Shown here in pieces: positions 19,703 to 30,085 of a stretch of 64,000 nt of DNA. The stretch lies in the NCBI GenBank assembly GCA_030386875.1, contig CM059575.1:45414859-45478858 (forward strand), given 5' to 3'. This DNA comes from Morinoia aosen (Eukaryota; Arthropoda; Malacostraca; Amphipoda; Talitridae). Each line of letters opens with the position of its first letter. Positions within the stretch are counted from its first letter, which is position 1. Under the pieces are notes generated by a model that was given only the letters and a program-made list of their open reading frames with translations, ran no database searches and was not told the origin of the DNA. The translations under genes were made by a program, and so were the position numbers.

Positions 19703-22219
19703 ATGATTTCAATATGTAGTGCATTCTTCGTTTTTAAATTCCTAATGATCATTCGCCTGAAGAAAAGCAACTTCTCTGACTTTATAAAAAACAAATACGG
19801 CGAAGATGGTTTTAAGATACTACGGAAATACTGTGATTTATCTCGCAAACTGATGAAGGCATCTTTAGACGTCGAATTTTTAACACGTTGCAAAATATTT
19901 GGTGTGGTGCCCAAGTTTCTACGGTTTAAACTCCACAGAAGATCTCTCCACACCTCTCATTTCTACAAGTCCTGGCAGAATAAGTTGTTAATGCAGGAGT
20001 TACAACAGAAAAGAGATGCTGTGCGTAACTTGACAGGAAAAGTGGCAACCGCTGAAGCTGAAGCTAGCGCTTTCTTCTCCCGCTTGGACGCGTTGTGCGT
20101 TCGTGGTTTTCGGCAGTCGGAAGATGCTAAGTTCAAAGTAGCTACTCTCAGGGTGCATAATAGGAAACTTGAAAACCTTGGTGTGCAATACGATATTAAC
20201 CCATGTGATCCTAACCAAGTGATATTCAACTACAGTGCAATATTGTTACCGGAACGTACAAAATTACTCTTAGCTTTTGGCCTCGACTTCTGCTTACCCA
20301 TTTTTAAATTGGACTTTTACAAATACTTCTTATCTTACGAAAAACTTGCATATTCGAGTAAATCTTTACAGTGTGCTGATCGTACGAGATTCTTGCAAGA
20401 TTTACGTTCTTTAGCCCATCGTTACTTCTATAGTTTTAAACCGCAGAAAATTTTCTCAACCGTGTTTAAGAAGAACGATGTATCTGCGCTGAAAGAATTG
20501 GGCCGCAATGACAAAATTATAGTATGTAAACCTGATAAAGGCAGAGGCATTGTAATTCTTGATAAGTCCGTATACAATACTGAAACGGAAGCTTTAATAT
20601 CTGATGCATCTAAATTTAAATTGATTACTGAGTCATGGGAAAAAACTATTCTCCAAATTGAAGATAAAATTAATAACTTTTTGCGGAAGCTAAAAAATTT
20701 GAAGGTTTTGTCATCTGAAATATATTCCAAGTTGTACGTGTCTGGTTCATGTCCAGGAGTATTGTACGGTTTACCGAAAGTGCACAAGCCAGACTTTTCA
20801 TCTAAGTTTCAGTTCCGGCCTATTTTTGCTGCTTGTAACACGCCTAGTTTCAATTTAGCTCGATTCTTGGTACCCTTATTAAGTCCTTTAACCAGGAATG
20901 TTTACACGTTGGAAAATTCTTCTCAGTTCGTTAGGGAGATTACTTCTTTTCAGAATCCAAATGTAATGACAATGGCTTCATTTGATGTGGAAAATTTGTT
21001 CACCAATATTCCATTAGCGGAAACTATAAATATAATTATAAATACCCTTTTTGTTACATCAACAAACACGATTTTAGGTCTAGGAAAAACTCATTTTAAA
21101 ACCCTCCTTGAACTTTCCGTGTTGAATTCTGTGTTTATTTTTGCAGGAAAGATGTATAAGCAAGTTGAGGGTCTCGGTATGGGTCTACCCCTGGGGCCTA
21201 CGTTTGCCAATATTTTCATGTGCCATTGGGAAGAAAAATGGTTGGCTGATTGTCCCACAGAGTTTAAGCCTGAATTCTACCGCAGATATATTGACGATAC
21301 GTTTTTACTGTTTAGAGATCCTAGTCATGCACCTTTGTTCAGAGAATACTTAAACTCTAAACACCCGTCAATAAAATTCACAATTGAAATGGAGTCAAAT
21401 AATTGTTTATCTTTTTTGGATTCTAAAATTACTAGAAGCGGCCATACGTTCAGTTCATCTGTCTATCGCAAACCTACATTCACGGGTTTGGGCTTAAGCT
21501 TTTTTAGCTTCTGTAACTATAGATTTAAAATCAATACTATAAAAACCTTGTTAAATCGTGCCTTCAATATTTGTTCTAATTACGTTGATCTTCATATGGA
21601 GTTTTCTTTTTTACAAAATTTTTTACAAAAAAATGGGTACCCTACGTCTATTGGCAATGTTCATATTAAAAAATTTTTGGCTAAAAAATACTCCGTCACA
21701 AATGTCGTGATAGAATCATTGCAACGTCTTTATTGCGTTTTCCCGTATTTTGGAGACTATACTGATAAAATGTCGCGAGATTTGGAAATTCTTTTTAAAC
21801 GTCATTTTCCTGCTGTAAAACTGTGTATTGTGTCGGTTAATTCACTTAAAGTTGGGTCGTTCTTTCGCTACAAGGACGTGATTCCTAAACGGATGCGGGC
21901 ATCCATTGTGTATAAGTTTAGTTGTGTACAGTGTACATCTGGCTATGTCGGCATGACGACTTTGCCATTCTATATTAGGATTGCCCAACACCGTGGAGTC
22001 AGCTACCGTAGCGGAAGACCTTTGACCCAACCGCCTCATTCATCTATCCGCCTTCACAGCGAGCAGTGTTGTGACCGAATAGCAGAGGAAAATTTTTCAA
22101 TCTTACGCACAGCATCCAATGACTTAGATCTACGTATTTTAGAATCTCTTTTTATTTCAAAAGAAAAACCAGATCTTAATAGCGCCAATAGTTCATACCC
22201 ATTACAAATTCACTTGTAA
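19703..22219 (+). CDS. Penelope-like element polymerase, second copy
   Basis: Same 838-residue protein as the minus-strand copy, with all RT and GIY-YIG catalytic residues retained (YIDD at residues 529-532). Differences from the sister copy are single substitutions, for example residues 3, 19, 180, 233, 295, 324, 366, 500, 651, 672 and 812. Neither ORF has a stop or frameshift, which is unusual in this otherwise decayed region and suggests both are recent. No intron is seen. Downstream non-coding sequence carries the same hammerhead-like motif as the other three flanks. Confidence 0.93.
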   Translation: MISICSAFFVFKFLMIIRLKKSNFSDFIKNKYGEDGFKILRKYCDLSRKLMKASLDVEFLTRCKIFGVVPKFLRFKLHRRSLHTSHFYKSWQNKLLMQELQQKRDAVRNLTGKVATAEAEASAFFSRLDALCVRGFRQSEDAKFKVATLRVHNRKLENLGVQYDINPCDPNQVIFNYSAILLPERTKLLLAFGLDFCLPIFKLDFYKYFLSYEKLAYSSKSLQCADRTRFLQDLRSLAHRYFYSFKPQKIFSTVFKKNDVSALKELGRNDKIIVCKPDKGRGIVILDKSVYNTETEALISDASKFKLITESWEKTILQIEDKINNFLRKLKNLKVLSSEIYSKLYVSGSCPGVLYGLPKVHKPDFSSKFQFRPIFAACNTPSFNLARFLVPLLSPLTRNVYTLENSSQFVREITSFQNPNVMTMASFDVENLFTNIPLAETINIIINTLFVTSTNTILGLGKTHFKTLLELSVLNSVFIFAGKMYKQVEGLGMGLPLGPTFANIFMCHWEEKWLADCPTEFKPEFYRRYIDDTFLLFRDPSHAPLFREYLNSKHPSIKFTIEMESNNCLSFLDSKITRSGHTFSSSVYRKPTFTGLGLSFFSFCNYRFKINTIKTLLNRAFNICSNYVDLHMEFSFLQNFLQKNGYPTSIGNVHIKKFLAKKYSVTNVVIESLQRLYCVFPYFGDYTDKMSRDLEILFKRHFPAVKLCIVSVNSLKVGSFFRYKDVIPKRMRASIVYKFSCVQCTSGYVGMTTLPFYIRIAQHRGVSYRSGRPLTQPPHSSIRLHSEQCCDRIAEENFSILRTASNDLDLRILESLFISKEKPDLNSANSSYPLQIHL

Positions 22220-22417
22220 ATTTTATTGTACCCTTGTGTTTTGTATAGAAGACTGATTTTCTTTACTTTTTACTTGCAGACGGTTAACTGAAGATGGAGC
22301 TGGTCTCCGAAACGTTTTATAGAATTGACTTGGTTTCGAATATATAGTTAGTGTAGCATCTTAATTAAATATAAATATGATTTCAATATGTAGTGCATTC
22401 TTCGTTTTTAAATTCCT
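22220..22417 (+). repeat. Penelope pseudo-LTR, outer right
   Basis: Follows the plus ORF and ends in a truncated next-unit ORF start (AFFVFKF codons) directly against the right target duplication at 22418. Confidence 0.8.
22288..22314 (+). ncRNA. Hammerhead-like ribozyme motif (candidate)
   Basis: Fourth copy of the same core, downstream of the plus ORF. Confidence 0.35.
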
Positions 22418-22432
22418 AATAAGGATCTGTTT

Positions 22433-22507
22433 CCGGAGCTGTATTGTGGAATGAAGTTCCCCAGCACATAAAAAACTCAAATTGTAAAAGAATCCAAAGC
22501 AAATGAG
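22433..22507 (+). pseudogene. LINE ORF2 C-terminal relic
   Basis: Directly after the right Penelope target duplication the translation reads SGAVLWNEVPQHIKN, a typical C-terminal LINE motif (A-LWN-LP). It rejoins the relic at 15676-16262 and so confirms the insertion site. Confidence 0.75.
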
Positions 22508-23277
22508 TCTCCATTCGCATCTCAGTTTCAGAGAATAATGTGCTGCAGAATTTTGTTGTAAATTTAAACTATACGATTAACTGCTTGGCCTTAAATCTAC
22601 TCATTGCTACTTTGAGGTCAGCATTTAAACTCTATATGAAGCTGAAATGCATTTACACGTGCTAGCTAATTTTATTCATTTCTTACAATCCCAACGGCCA
22701 AGACCTCACTTAGAGCTTGTGTAGAGCAGTTAATTATGAAATTACAACTAGGTTCATTCGGGATCTAGTGTGTGTGTAGAAATTTTACACTTATTTATTA
22801 CTATTAAGCGATATCAATATAACACGGTGCTTCTACTATATTTCATGTACTCTGTTTGTGTGTTATTAAAAGGTATACTGAGAGAGTGAAAAACCTAAAA
22901 TGTTTTCTGTTGTCAATAGACTGTAACTTAATTTATTTACAATTTTGTCAGATAATTAAAATTTAGACTAACTTTGTGTTTTCTCAAGTCTTTGTTCAAT
23001 TATTCTTTTTCTTTTAACTACGCTGAAAAATACAGTCATCAGTTAGTTGAAGTAGGAAGGAGTATTTATTTTTTTTGCGAAAAATAACGAAATTTCAAAT
23101 TGATGACGATTACCTATCGCTAAAAGCCCTGCGATCAGTTAATATTGCACTTATTAATCGAAAATACCTTGATATTCCAGGAAATATTAGGGATGCTGGA
23201 AAATTCTGTCCTCTTTTCTTTTAGCAAACTTTGAAACATAAGAATTAGTTTAAAAAGCTGTTTTCAAGGTTAGATCA
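22508..23277. other. Non-coding, probable LINE 3' region and flank
   Basis: No recognisable frame; AT-rich. Confidence 0.35.
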
Positions 23278-23562
23278 GATGTCAGATATTCAGTTGGACT
23301 TCACATTTAAATGAATCTATTCCAGTTAATATTTTAAACACATCTATAGCTCTTGGAAAAAAAGTTTCAAAGTGAATCATATGCGTCATTGCATGTTGTA
23401 TGAATTCCGCAAAGGTAGCAATCCAACAACAACAGCGGTGAAAAACATAAACGCTGTTTATCCACCTCGAAACTTTTCATTTCTATGGGTTATAGATGTG
23501 TTCAAAATATTAACTGGAGTAAATTCAGTTGAATTTAAAATTTAACTGAATATTTGACATCA
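23278..23562. repeat. Inverted repeat, ~95-bp arms
   Basis: 23278-23372 pairs with 23468-23562 with moderate divergence around a ~95-base loop. It abuts the mariner-type relic and may be a MITE or a rearranged TIR pair. Confidence 0.7.
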
Positions 23563-23569
23563 AATGCCA

Positions 23570-24350
23570 GCCAATCTGCTATTAAATTGGCAACAAAAGC
23601 AGAAGTTAGTCAGACTGCAATACGCTGACTCATGGAAAATGATCCCAAGTTACTTCTTTATAAAATTTAGAAAAAAGCATGAACTTACACCCACTCATGA
23701 AATTATGAGACTCGATAGAACTCGTCACATTGTTAAGCTCATGAAAGATGGCATGCCTCCAAATTTGGTCTTCACGGATGAGAATAAATTTGATGTTCAA
23801 CAAAGTGTAAATAGTCAAAATGATTGAGTTCAGGGTACAAACGCTGAAAGGCAGAAGAGTTAACAGACGTTAAAATCAACTGTCTGTGATGGTCAGGACA
23901 GCTGTAACTGCCAATGGAAGGCTTCCTTTTGTTTTTCCTTTAGGAATCGAACTTAACAGCCTGCGATACATTTACATTTTGGACGCAAAACTGCTTCCAT
24001 GGGCAAAAGAACACTTTGTTGGTGAGCCTTGAACCCTTTAACAAGATTCTGCCTCGTCACATAACTCAAAAATGACTCATTAATGGATTTTGGTGCACAT
24101 TCCAACGTTGCTCAGCAGAGATGCCCTCTGGATGCTCCGATCTGAACCCTTCAGACTTTTCTGTGTGGTCCATCATGGAGAAGAATGCCAGTAAAACTCC
24201 TCAAGGTTCGCTTGGTTTCCTCAAGTCTAAATTTTATCGAGAATAGGCTCTGATTCTACATACAAGAATAACGTAATGCCTCCTGTGAAGCTTTCAAAAG
24301 CAGACTTAATTCCATTGTAAAAATTAAAAGAAGCCATATTCAATAAATGT
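23570..24350 (+). pseudogene. Mariner/Tc1-type transposase, multiply frameshifted
   Basis: Reading across frames gives a helix-turn-helix with IRRLMENDPKLLLYKI (frame of 23612), then HELTPTHEIMRLDRTRHIVK and LVFTDENKFD containing the first catalytic Asp. Next comes TANGRLPFVFPLGIELNSLRYI...LLPWAKEHF, then QDSASSHNSK with the second Asp, and SDLNPSDFSVWSIMEK with the third acidic residue as Asp. It ends near CEAFKSRL. At least three frameshifts and several stops make it dead. It belongs to a family widespread in arthropods; D as the third residue favours a mariner-type element. Confidence 0.8.
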
Positions 24351-26740
24351 TATTGTTAATTGTTAAAACTTTGACCACATCGTTCGTCACCGATGGGCAC
24401 GGACGGAATTTTCATAATGCTGCTGACCGACAGTAGTCACTAACACGATTTTCATAAGTTTTCGCGGTACTACTGTTCATGTTCTTCAGTATAAGAATGA
24501 AGATACAACTATTGTCCGTGACCCACACTAACTGATATATTGTTGATGTGAATGTGTTTTGTGGGAATAATTGTAAGACTGCTTCAATTTTTCGTGCGGA
24601 AGAACGACTGGCAGTGGTTGTGTGCATCCTCACAAGTGTGCACATGATAGCTGCCTGCAGTCATATATTGGGAGAACAACTGTCCCAGAATTTTTATGCC
24701 AGAGCAAAATTCAAGTATTTCTCTCGAAGCTGATCATCCATATTCATCCTCATCCCTGTCAGATATTCAAGACAATTGGAGTAGTTCAGATCACACTTTC
24801 AAAAATTTTGATTTTTTATACGCATTGTAATGATGAGGATGAACTTTCAAAATTGCTTAACATTCTGGTTTGTAGGATACAATAACATAAGGGTCAGAGT
24901 GGATTGAAACTATACGTTGCTCCTACGTTGTAGTTTTATCATATGAATGAGCCAAGTAGCTAAGTTTTTTTCATTCTTTCTCAGTATTTTAATTTCACTT
25001 TATTATATTTTTCCAGCTTCAATGATGGCAAAACAGGAACATGACTGAAAACTTTCGTTAGTAATGGTGCTCATTTTATACTTGGTTCTCCTACTCATTA
25101 GACTTAAACTGTAATGTATTACACAATTAAATCTTTGCGTTATTTCACTTCTAACAAGTCTATGAAGAGTAACGTTTTAAACATTCTTGGGAACGAAAAT
25201 TGAAACGAGGAATAAAAACTCCCAGAAGTATAAGGCATAGATAATTCTAAAACAGAAATTCGAAATGACGCGAATCCATTCTAAGAATCCCATAAAAGAT
25301 AAAATGTTCGATATTTGCTACCTATGATAAGTTAGGAAGAAAATTAATAATAAACAGTAACCATGAATTCTGAGAATAAAAGAAGCACAAAATAGTACTT
25401 GTCACTGCCACAGTCCTATACATAGTTACAAGTTGATTATTACAGCATGCCCGTTTCAATATTCTATCTGAAGCTGACTTTAGGGGGGACAAACAAAGGT
25501 AGGACAACTTACAGGTCCGTGAACAGGATGTCAGGCCTTAGCAAATTGAAAAACCATCATCGAAAATCTGTGATGAGCGCAATCCCAATAGTGATATTGA
25601 AGACTAAAGATAGCGACAATATTAAGTGAGATGATGAGATAAATTGCAGTTTTAGTTCTCAATTTTGTTAACTTGAATAATTATTATTTCTTATAGGCAT
25701 GGTATTTCTAAACAAAAATGAAGTTCTGCTATTCTGGCGAAGTTAATAATACAAATGGCCCTCCAATCAAAAATGTCGATAATTAATAATCTATTTATCT
25801 ACCCAATTAATTGCCACTTAGGAAATGGCCAACTTGAGCTTTCATGCTTTAAGATTAATAAATTTTAATAACCGTGCAATAATAACATTATGAAAAGTCT
25901 CTGATCTGCACAATCCTTAGAACGAAACCGGAAACTTTGAGCAACATTTCAACGTTCTAAAAGTATTAAACTCTACCTCAATGCTCTTCCTTAACTATCT
26001 ATAATTATGTATTTTACGTTAACCAATGTCTTAGATTCTATTTTGCGTAGCAGTTAGGAACTATATAGCCATGGATTTACTGAAAAAGCTATATTTAATT
26101 AAATGCGATAGCCTCAGCTAGCAATGCCAGAAAATCAGCTGAGTTGTTATTCCCAGTCGTTATTTTTACTTTAACTATAACTTCAACAGCCTGAAATTTC
26201 AGATGTGTCTTTATCGCACTCAGCTGTCCTCGCCGAGGCATTGCACTGGTGTACTCTTCAGGGCATCTAGTGTTTGAGCTCATCACTGCCAATTGAACTT
26301 AATAACTGCTGTCCTGCTAGCAAAGTCCGTCACTCTCTTCGTTACCAACCCATCTTTTGTTGTTTGTGAGACTAGTTTTATTTGAGTTTTATTACGTTCC
26401 TTCCAATGGTAATCATGATATGCTGTTGAAGCTCCACTAACACTGTTGTAGATTCCTTAACCTCAACAACTGTACAGAAAGTTTCCCAAAACATAACTTT
26501 GTGTTCTCATTGCCTTACCAAGCTAATATTCTATTTTTACTATCTATAGTATTTTGGAAACCCAAAACCAGAAATCACAGAGAAAGTGATTAACGTGTGC
26601 TTAGGGTTGCAATTTAAAACATTTCCAATATTCAATTATTTTACTACTATTACCCTTTAGTTCAATAATTTGAAGGATTGTTCGATGAGAATATCAAAAA
26701 GAAATGAATTTACTTCAATGTTATTGAAATTAGGTATGAA
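24351..26740. other. 2.4 kb AT-rich non-coding
   Basis: Only short frames without recognisable domains. No tandem repeat or TIR pair was noticed. Confidence 0.4.
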
Positions 26741-27163
26741 TACTTAACCCGGATAGTCAAAAATTGAGCTCGAAAATCTGACTCTCCAAATTTTACTTTC
26801 GAAAGCACTTGAAAAATAACCTTACCGTCACTGGTGCTTTTCCTCTGTATGATATGTCTCTTCGCACCTTGGGTAATTTTCGTGGACGGGCGGAAGCCTG
26901 GATTCCTACCAAGACAAGTTTTTTCGCGTCTCAACACTAACTTGGGCACCTTGCCACGCGAGACGTCTCCCTCCCCTATCGCAAGAAAATACTAAAAAAC
27001 CGGCTCGTGTGAGCCGGTCCACAAAAAACGCGAACGGGCAAAGGTGCATATCATAGTCGTGAAGGTAAGGTTATTGTTCATGTGCTTTGGAAGGTAAGAT
27101 TCGGAAAGTAAGAAAGTCATATTTTTGAGCTCAATTTCTGACTCTCTGGGCTGGCGGTTATGG
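26741..27163. mobile_element. MITE, ~420 bp, with ~100-bp inverted termini
   Basis: The left end begins AACCCGGATAGTCAAAAATT. The right end (about 27050-27163) is the imperfect reverse complement through TGAGCTC...TCTGACT...ATAACCTTACC. The GC-richer core (26880-27045) has a short perfect hairpin ACCGGCTC/GAGCCGGT near 26999. A related half-element is at 28211. Confidence 0.65.
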
Positions 27164-27213
27164 GGAGGGCCTGGAAATGGCGGGTGGCGTCGGCTTCAAA
27201 TTATTTTTGCTAA

Positions 27214-28082
27214 TTGTTTGAGCGAATAACTGTGGTGCTGTCAAATTACGCGGCCGTCTCATTATTAATTCTAGGTCCAGTTCCAATTATAACTTTTATC
27301 AATCCTGCTTCAGTTAGACTTTTTGGCCTTTGAAATGATATTATTCGCTATAATTTGTTCAGTGATTTTAAGAATAAGACAGTAAGAGTGTTGTTGAAGA
27401 ACAATTGTCGTTTAAGCAATTTAATTATAACTTGAGACACAAAATTTACTCAGTGTGGTACTATTACAATCACAACTGCTTATGATGACTCTGCGTATGC
27501 TCTAGTTTATAGAGATTTAATTGATAGAGTTGTAAACATAATAAAAAATTCGCAGTATGGAGATGAAGGTTCTGGATCTAAAAAGAAAGCCTAGAATGAA
27601 AAAAATAAACGTAAAGTGTTGACTTTTTATAATACGACCAGTAGTGCCATGTTCTTTGCTGAAGCTACTTTATAGAAAACTAATGATGATGCAATGATAA
27701 ATCAAACAAATCCTGATCCTTGTCCGTATACGTAAAATAATGATGGTCAATGTCCTTATTAGTGAAAGACGAAATGCATCAGAACTAAATGCCGCATTAC
27801 GCCAGTTTAGGTAATTATATAATGTACATCACATTACCGAAGATGTTAGATAGTAATTTCACTTCTATCAAATTAGCCTGTAATTTTGTTTTAGAACAAA
27901 AGGTCATTTACGAAGTTATGCTTAATGATGCAGGAAGTATGATGACAGAATAATTTATTGAGCCACTTCCTTGACTTAATCAACTTATGGACATTCCTTT
28001 CATACTAGTGATAACCGTTATCATCCTCGCGATGTTCTTCCTCCGTATGTATAACAACCATGTAACCTGCTTCATTCAATAA
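27214..28082 (+). pseudogene. Decayed unidentified protein gene with C-terminal membrane segment
   Basis: One frame stays coherent from 27214 to 27759 apart from isolated stops at 27331, 27433, 27592, 27673 and 27733, each one substitution from a sense codon. It carries residues such as LLKNNCRLSNLIIT, TAYDDSAYALVYRDLIDRVV and a Cys-rich tail (CPY twice). A shift of frame then gives 27789-28082, ending in a strongly hydrophobic stretch (IPFILVITVIILAMFFLRMY, about 27984-28043) and a TAA. So it was a protein of about 280 residues with a C-terminal transmembrane anchor. No RT, transposase or integrase motif is present. I do not recognise the family; a captured or viral-derived origin is possible but unproven. 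Confidence 0.5.
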
Positions 28083-28210
28083 AAGTAAAACACATAAAAT
28101 GATTTTCATATCTTTCATACGATGAAAGAAACTGTCAGAATTAGTGGAAAAAATCTGACTTTATGACCTTCCAAAAGTCAAAAATATCTTGCAGTCTGAC
28201 CATTTAAAGT

Positions 28211-28510
28211 TCCAACCCGGAAGGTCAGAAATTGATCTAGAAAATCTGACTTTCTGACTCCCCGATTCTTACCTTCGATGGTTCTTGACAAATAACCTTA
28301 CCTTGATTATTAATTTTCCCTAGGGTATGTTCCTTCGTCCGGTCGTGTTTTCGTGGACTTTCGGGGGCTCGCGGAGAGAAGGGGGGAGGGGGGGGGGGGG
28401 GGGGGGGAGAGTGGAGGAGAGAGGCAAATGCCCGAGCCAGGGGCGTATAGGCGCGCGAAAAAAATTAGTCTTGATGGGTGCGCGCAAGCGCGCACGGTGG
28501 TGAAGAACGC
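28211..28510 (+). mobile_element. Partial MITE related to 26741-27163
   Basis: Starts AACCCGGAAGGTCAGAAATT and follows the left half of the other MITE through ATAACCTTACC and TTCGTGGAC. An uninterrupted G-rich run lies at about 28381-28408. The matching right end was not found. Confidence 0.55.
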
Positions 28511-29861
28511 CTTTTAGGCACATTCTTCATTTGTATCGAAATGTGAGTTTCGCAAGCAAAAAATAAAAGAAAAAAGCAACAAGAGCTTTCAAATTTTCCA
28601 GCGTTTCACCGTTTTTTAATTTTGTCAACAGTACATAAGGTCTTTTCAAACATGCGCAAATCCCACTGGTATATCGATTTTTGTGTACATCGCTCAATTT
28701 ATCAACCATTGGTATGATCAATCTGAACATGAATGATACTTACATGGTATCTTAAACCCAATGTTGCATTGCATTTTTTGTATCAACTTTAATGGAAATA
28801 CTACATATGTGCTATTCTTCTTTTCATGCCATCTTAAATGTCAATTCACTTTTCCAGAAAGTAATTTCGTTCGAGTTTGCTGCTTATCATAAAATACGTG
28901 TTCAGGTAATGCCTAGTATGGGTAGGTACTACTTGCCTGAAATGTTCGATTTTTAAGCAGTGAGTGACGCACGTCGCAAAGGTTTCTTTTGTTATGGCAT
29001 TAGTACAGTATAATGTAGTTAAAATGATGTGCAAAAATTAGTAGTGACTAAGACGTCCAACACTGAAGTATTAGTCAACGTGGTGTCATTTTTTGAGGTC
29101 TCTCGGGACAGTAAGAGCCACTTCCCGAGAAGAGCGTGTAGATTCCGTGACTGGAGAGCTGCGAAAATCGTTGGCTAATTTTCAGCGACGATGATATTTT
29201 GTTAATTTTTGACCACTCACAGCTCTATAGAATATCACTACATCGCTTAAAGCTCACAAACGCATCAACTTCCATACACCAACACAGTGTAAAAACACTA
29301 GGGCCGTATTCGCAAGATAAAATATATGTTACGTCTCAAGTTCAGCGCGAAAGGGTTGATAGCAACCTAAAAAACATACCTTGCATCCCCTTACCACCAG
29401 CAGTTAAATTAATCAGGAAGTCGTTTGAAAATTGCAGAATAGAAGCTGATGCAATTAGTGGTATTTAACAAGCAAAATAGGAAAAACTCAGTAGTACAAA
29501 GATTGAAAGTTTCTTTATGACAAAATGTGCCAACGAAAGTTAAAGTATAATGGCTTAAAGAAATTTTTGATAAAAGTTATAATAATTAGACGATGAGAAG
29601 TTCTAGGTATAATTTCGATTCGACTAATATCTTGCAAATATTAATCTTGGTAGCACAGTGCCGTGATCTGAGTGATCCGTGTAACTGACGCATACGCAGG
29701 ATTATGCTGAATTTTCTTACAAATATCTTGTGTGGAGCTACTGTCACTGCTACAAGGTCCTAGTACATAAATATAATCTAAGAACTTGTTAGCGTCAAGC
29801 AGCTGCGAGGTATTAGGTATAACCCAATTTCTGTCGGAGCATCCTTGAATATTTTATCTCG
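28511..29861. other. Non-coding, nothing recognised
   Basis: A frame at 29199-29468 (89 codons) has no recognisable domain or support. Confidence 0.4.
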
Positions 29862-30085
29862 TGGTTACCGTGGCCGACTGGTTAAGAACGCGTCCTTCCG
29901 AGAAAGTGTCGGCAGTTCGAATCCCGGACCTGCACGGTGATTTCTCCCCTTTGGGTAAAGGGAGAACTCAAGCACAGTTTCCCACTCTACCAAGGTGTCT
30001 GAAATGAGTACCGGCTTGTTCGGGGGTAACCGTCATTGAGTCCTGGTGTTAGTTATAAGGCATTTTAAAAACCAATGTACAAGAT
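29862..30085 (+). repeat. tRNA-derived SINE
   Basis: The head has polymerase III box A-like TGGCCGACTGG (29871-29881) and box B-like AGTTCGAATCC (29913-29923) at tRNA spacing. It is followed by an unrelated body containing GTGTCTGAAATGAGTACCGG, a SINE-body-like motif. The acceptor stem does not close, so it is not a functional tRNA. 3' boundary approximate. Confidence 0.7.

Larger units (their letters stand above)
16278..22417. mobile_element. Two Penelope-like elements in head-to-head inverted array
   Basis: Inserted as one unit into a LINE relic with a 15-bp target duplication. The left element reads minus and the right reads plus, with 5' sides facing at about 19254-19271. Each ORF is bracketed by related non-coding blocks (pseudo-LTRs), and each outer end stops inside a truncated copy of the ORF start. 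This is typical of Penelope-like elements, which often insert as partial tandem or inverted arrays. High identity of the two halves implies recent activity. Confidence 0.9.

Noticed and set aside
29862-29945. Functional tRNA gene
   Set aside because: Boxes A and B are present, but ends do not form an acceptor stem and a SINE body follows.
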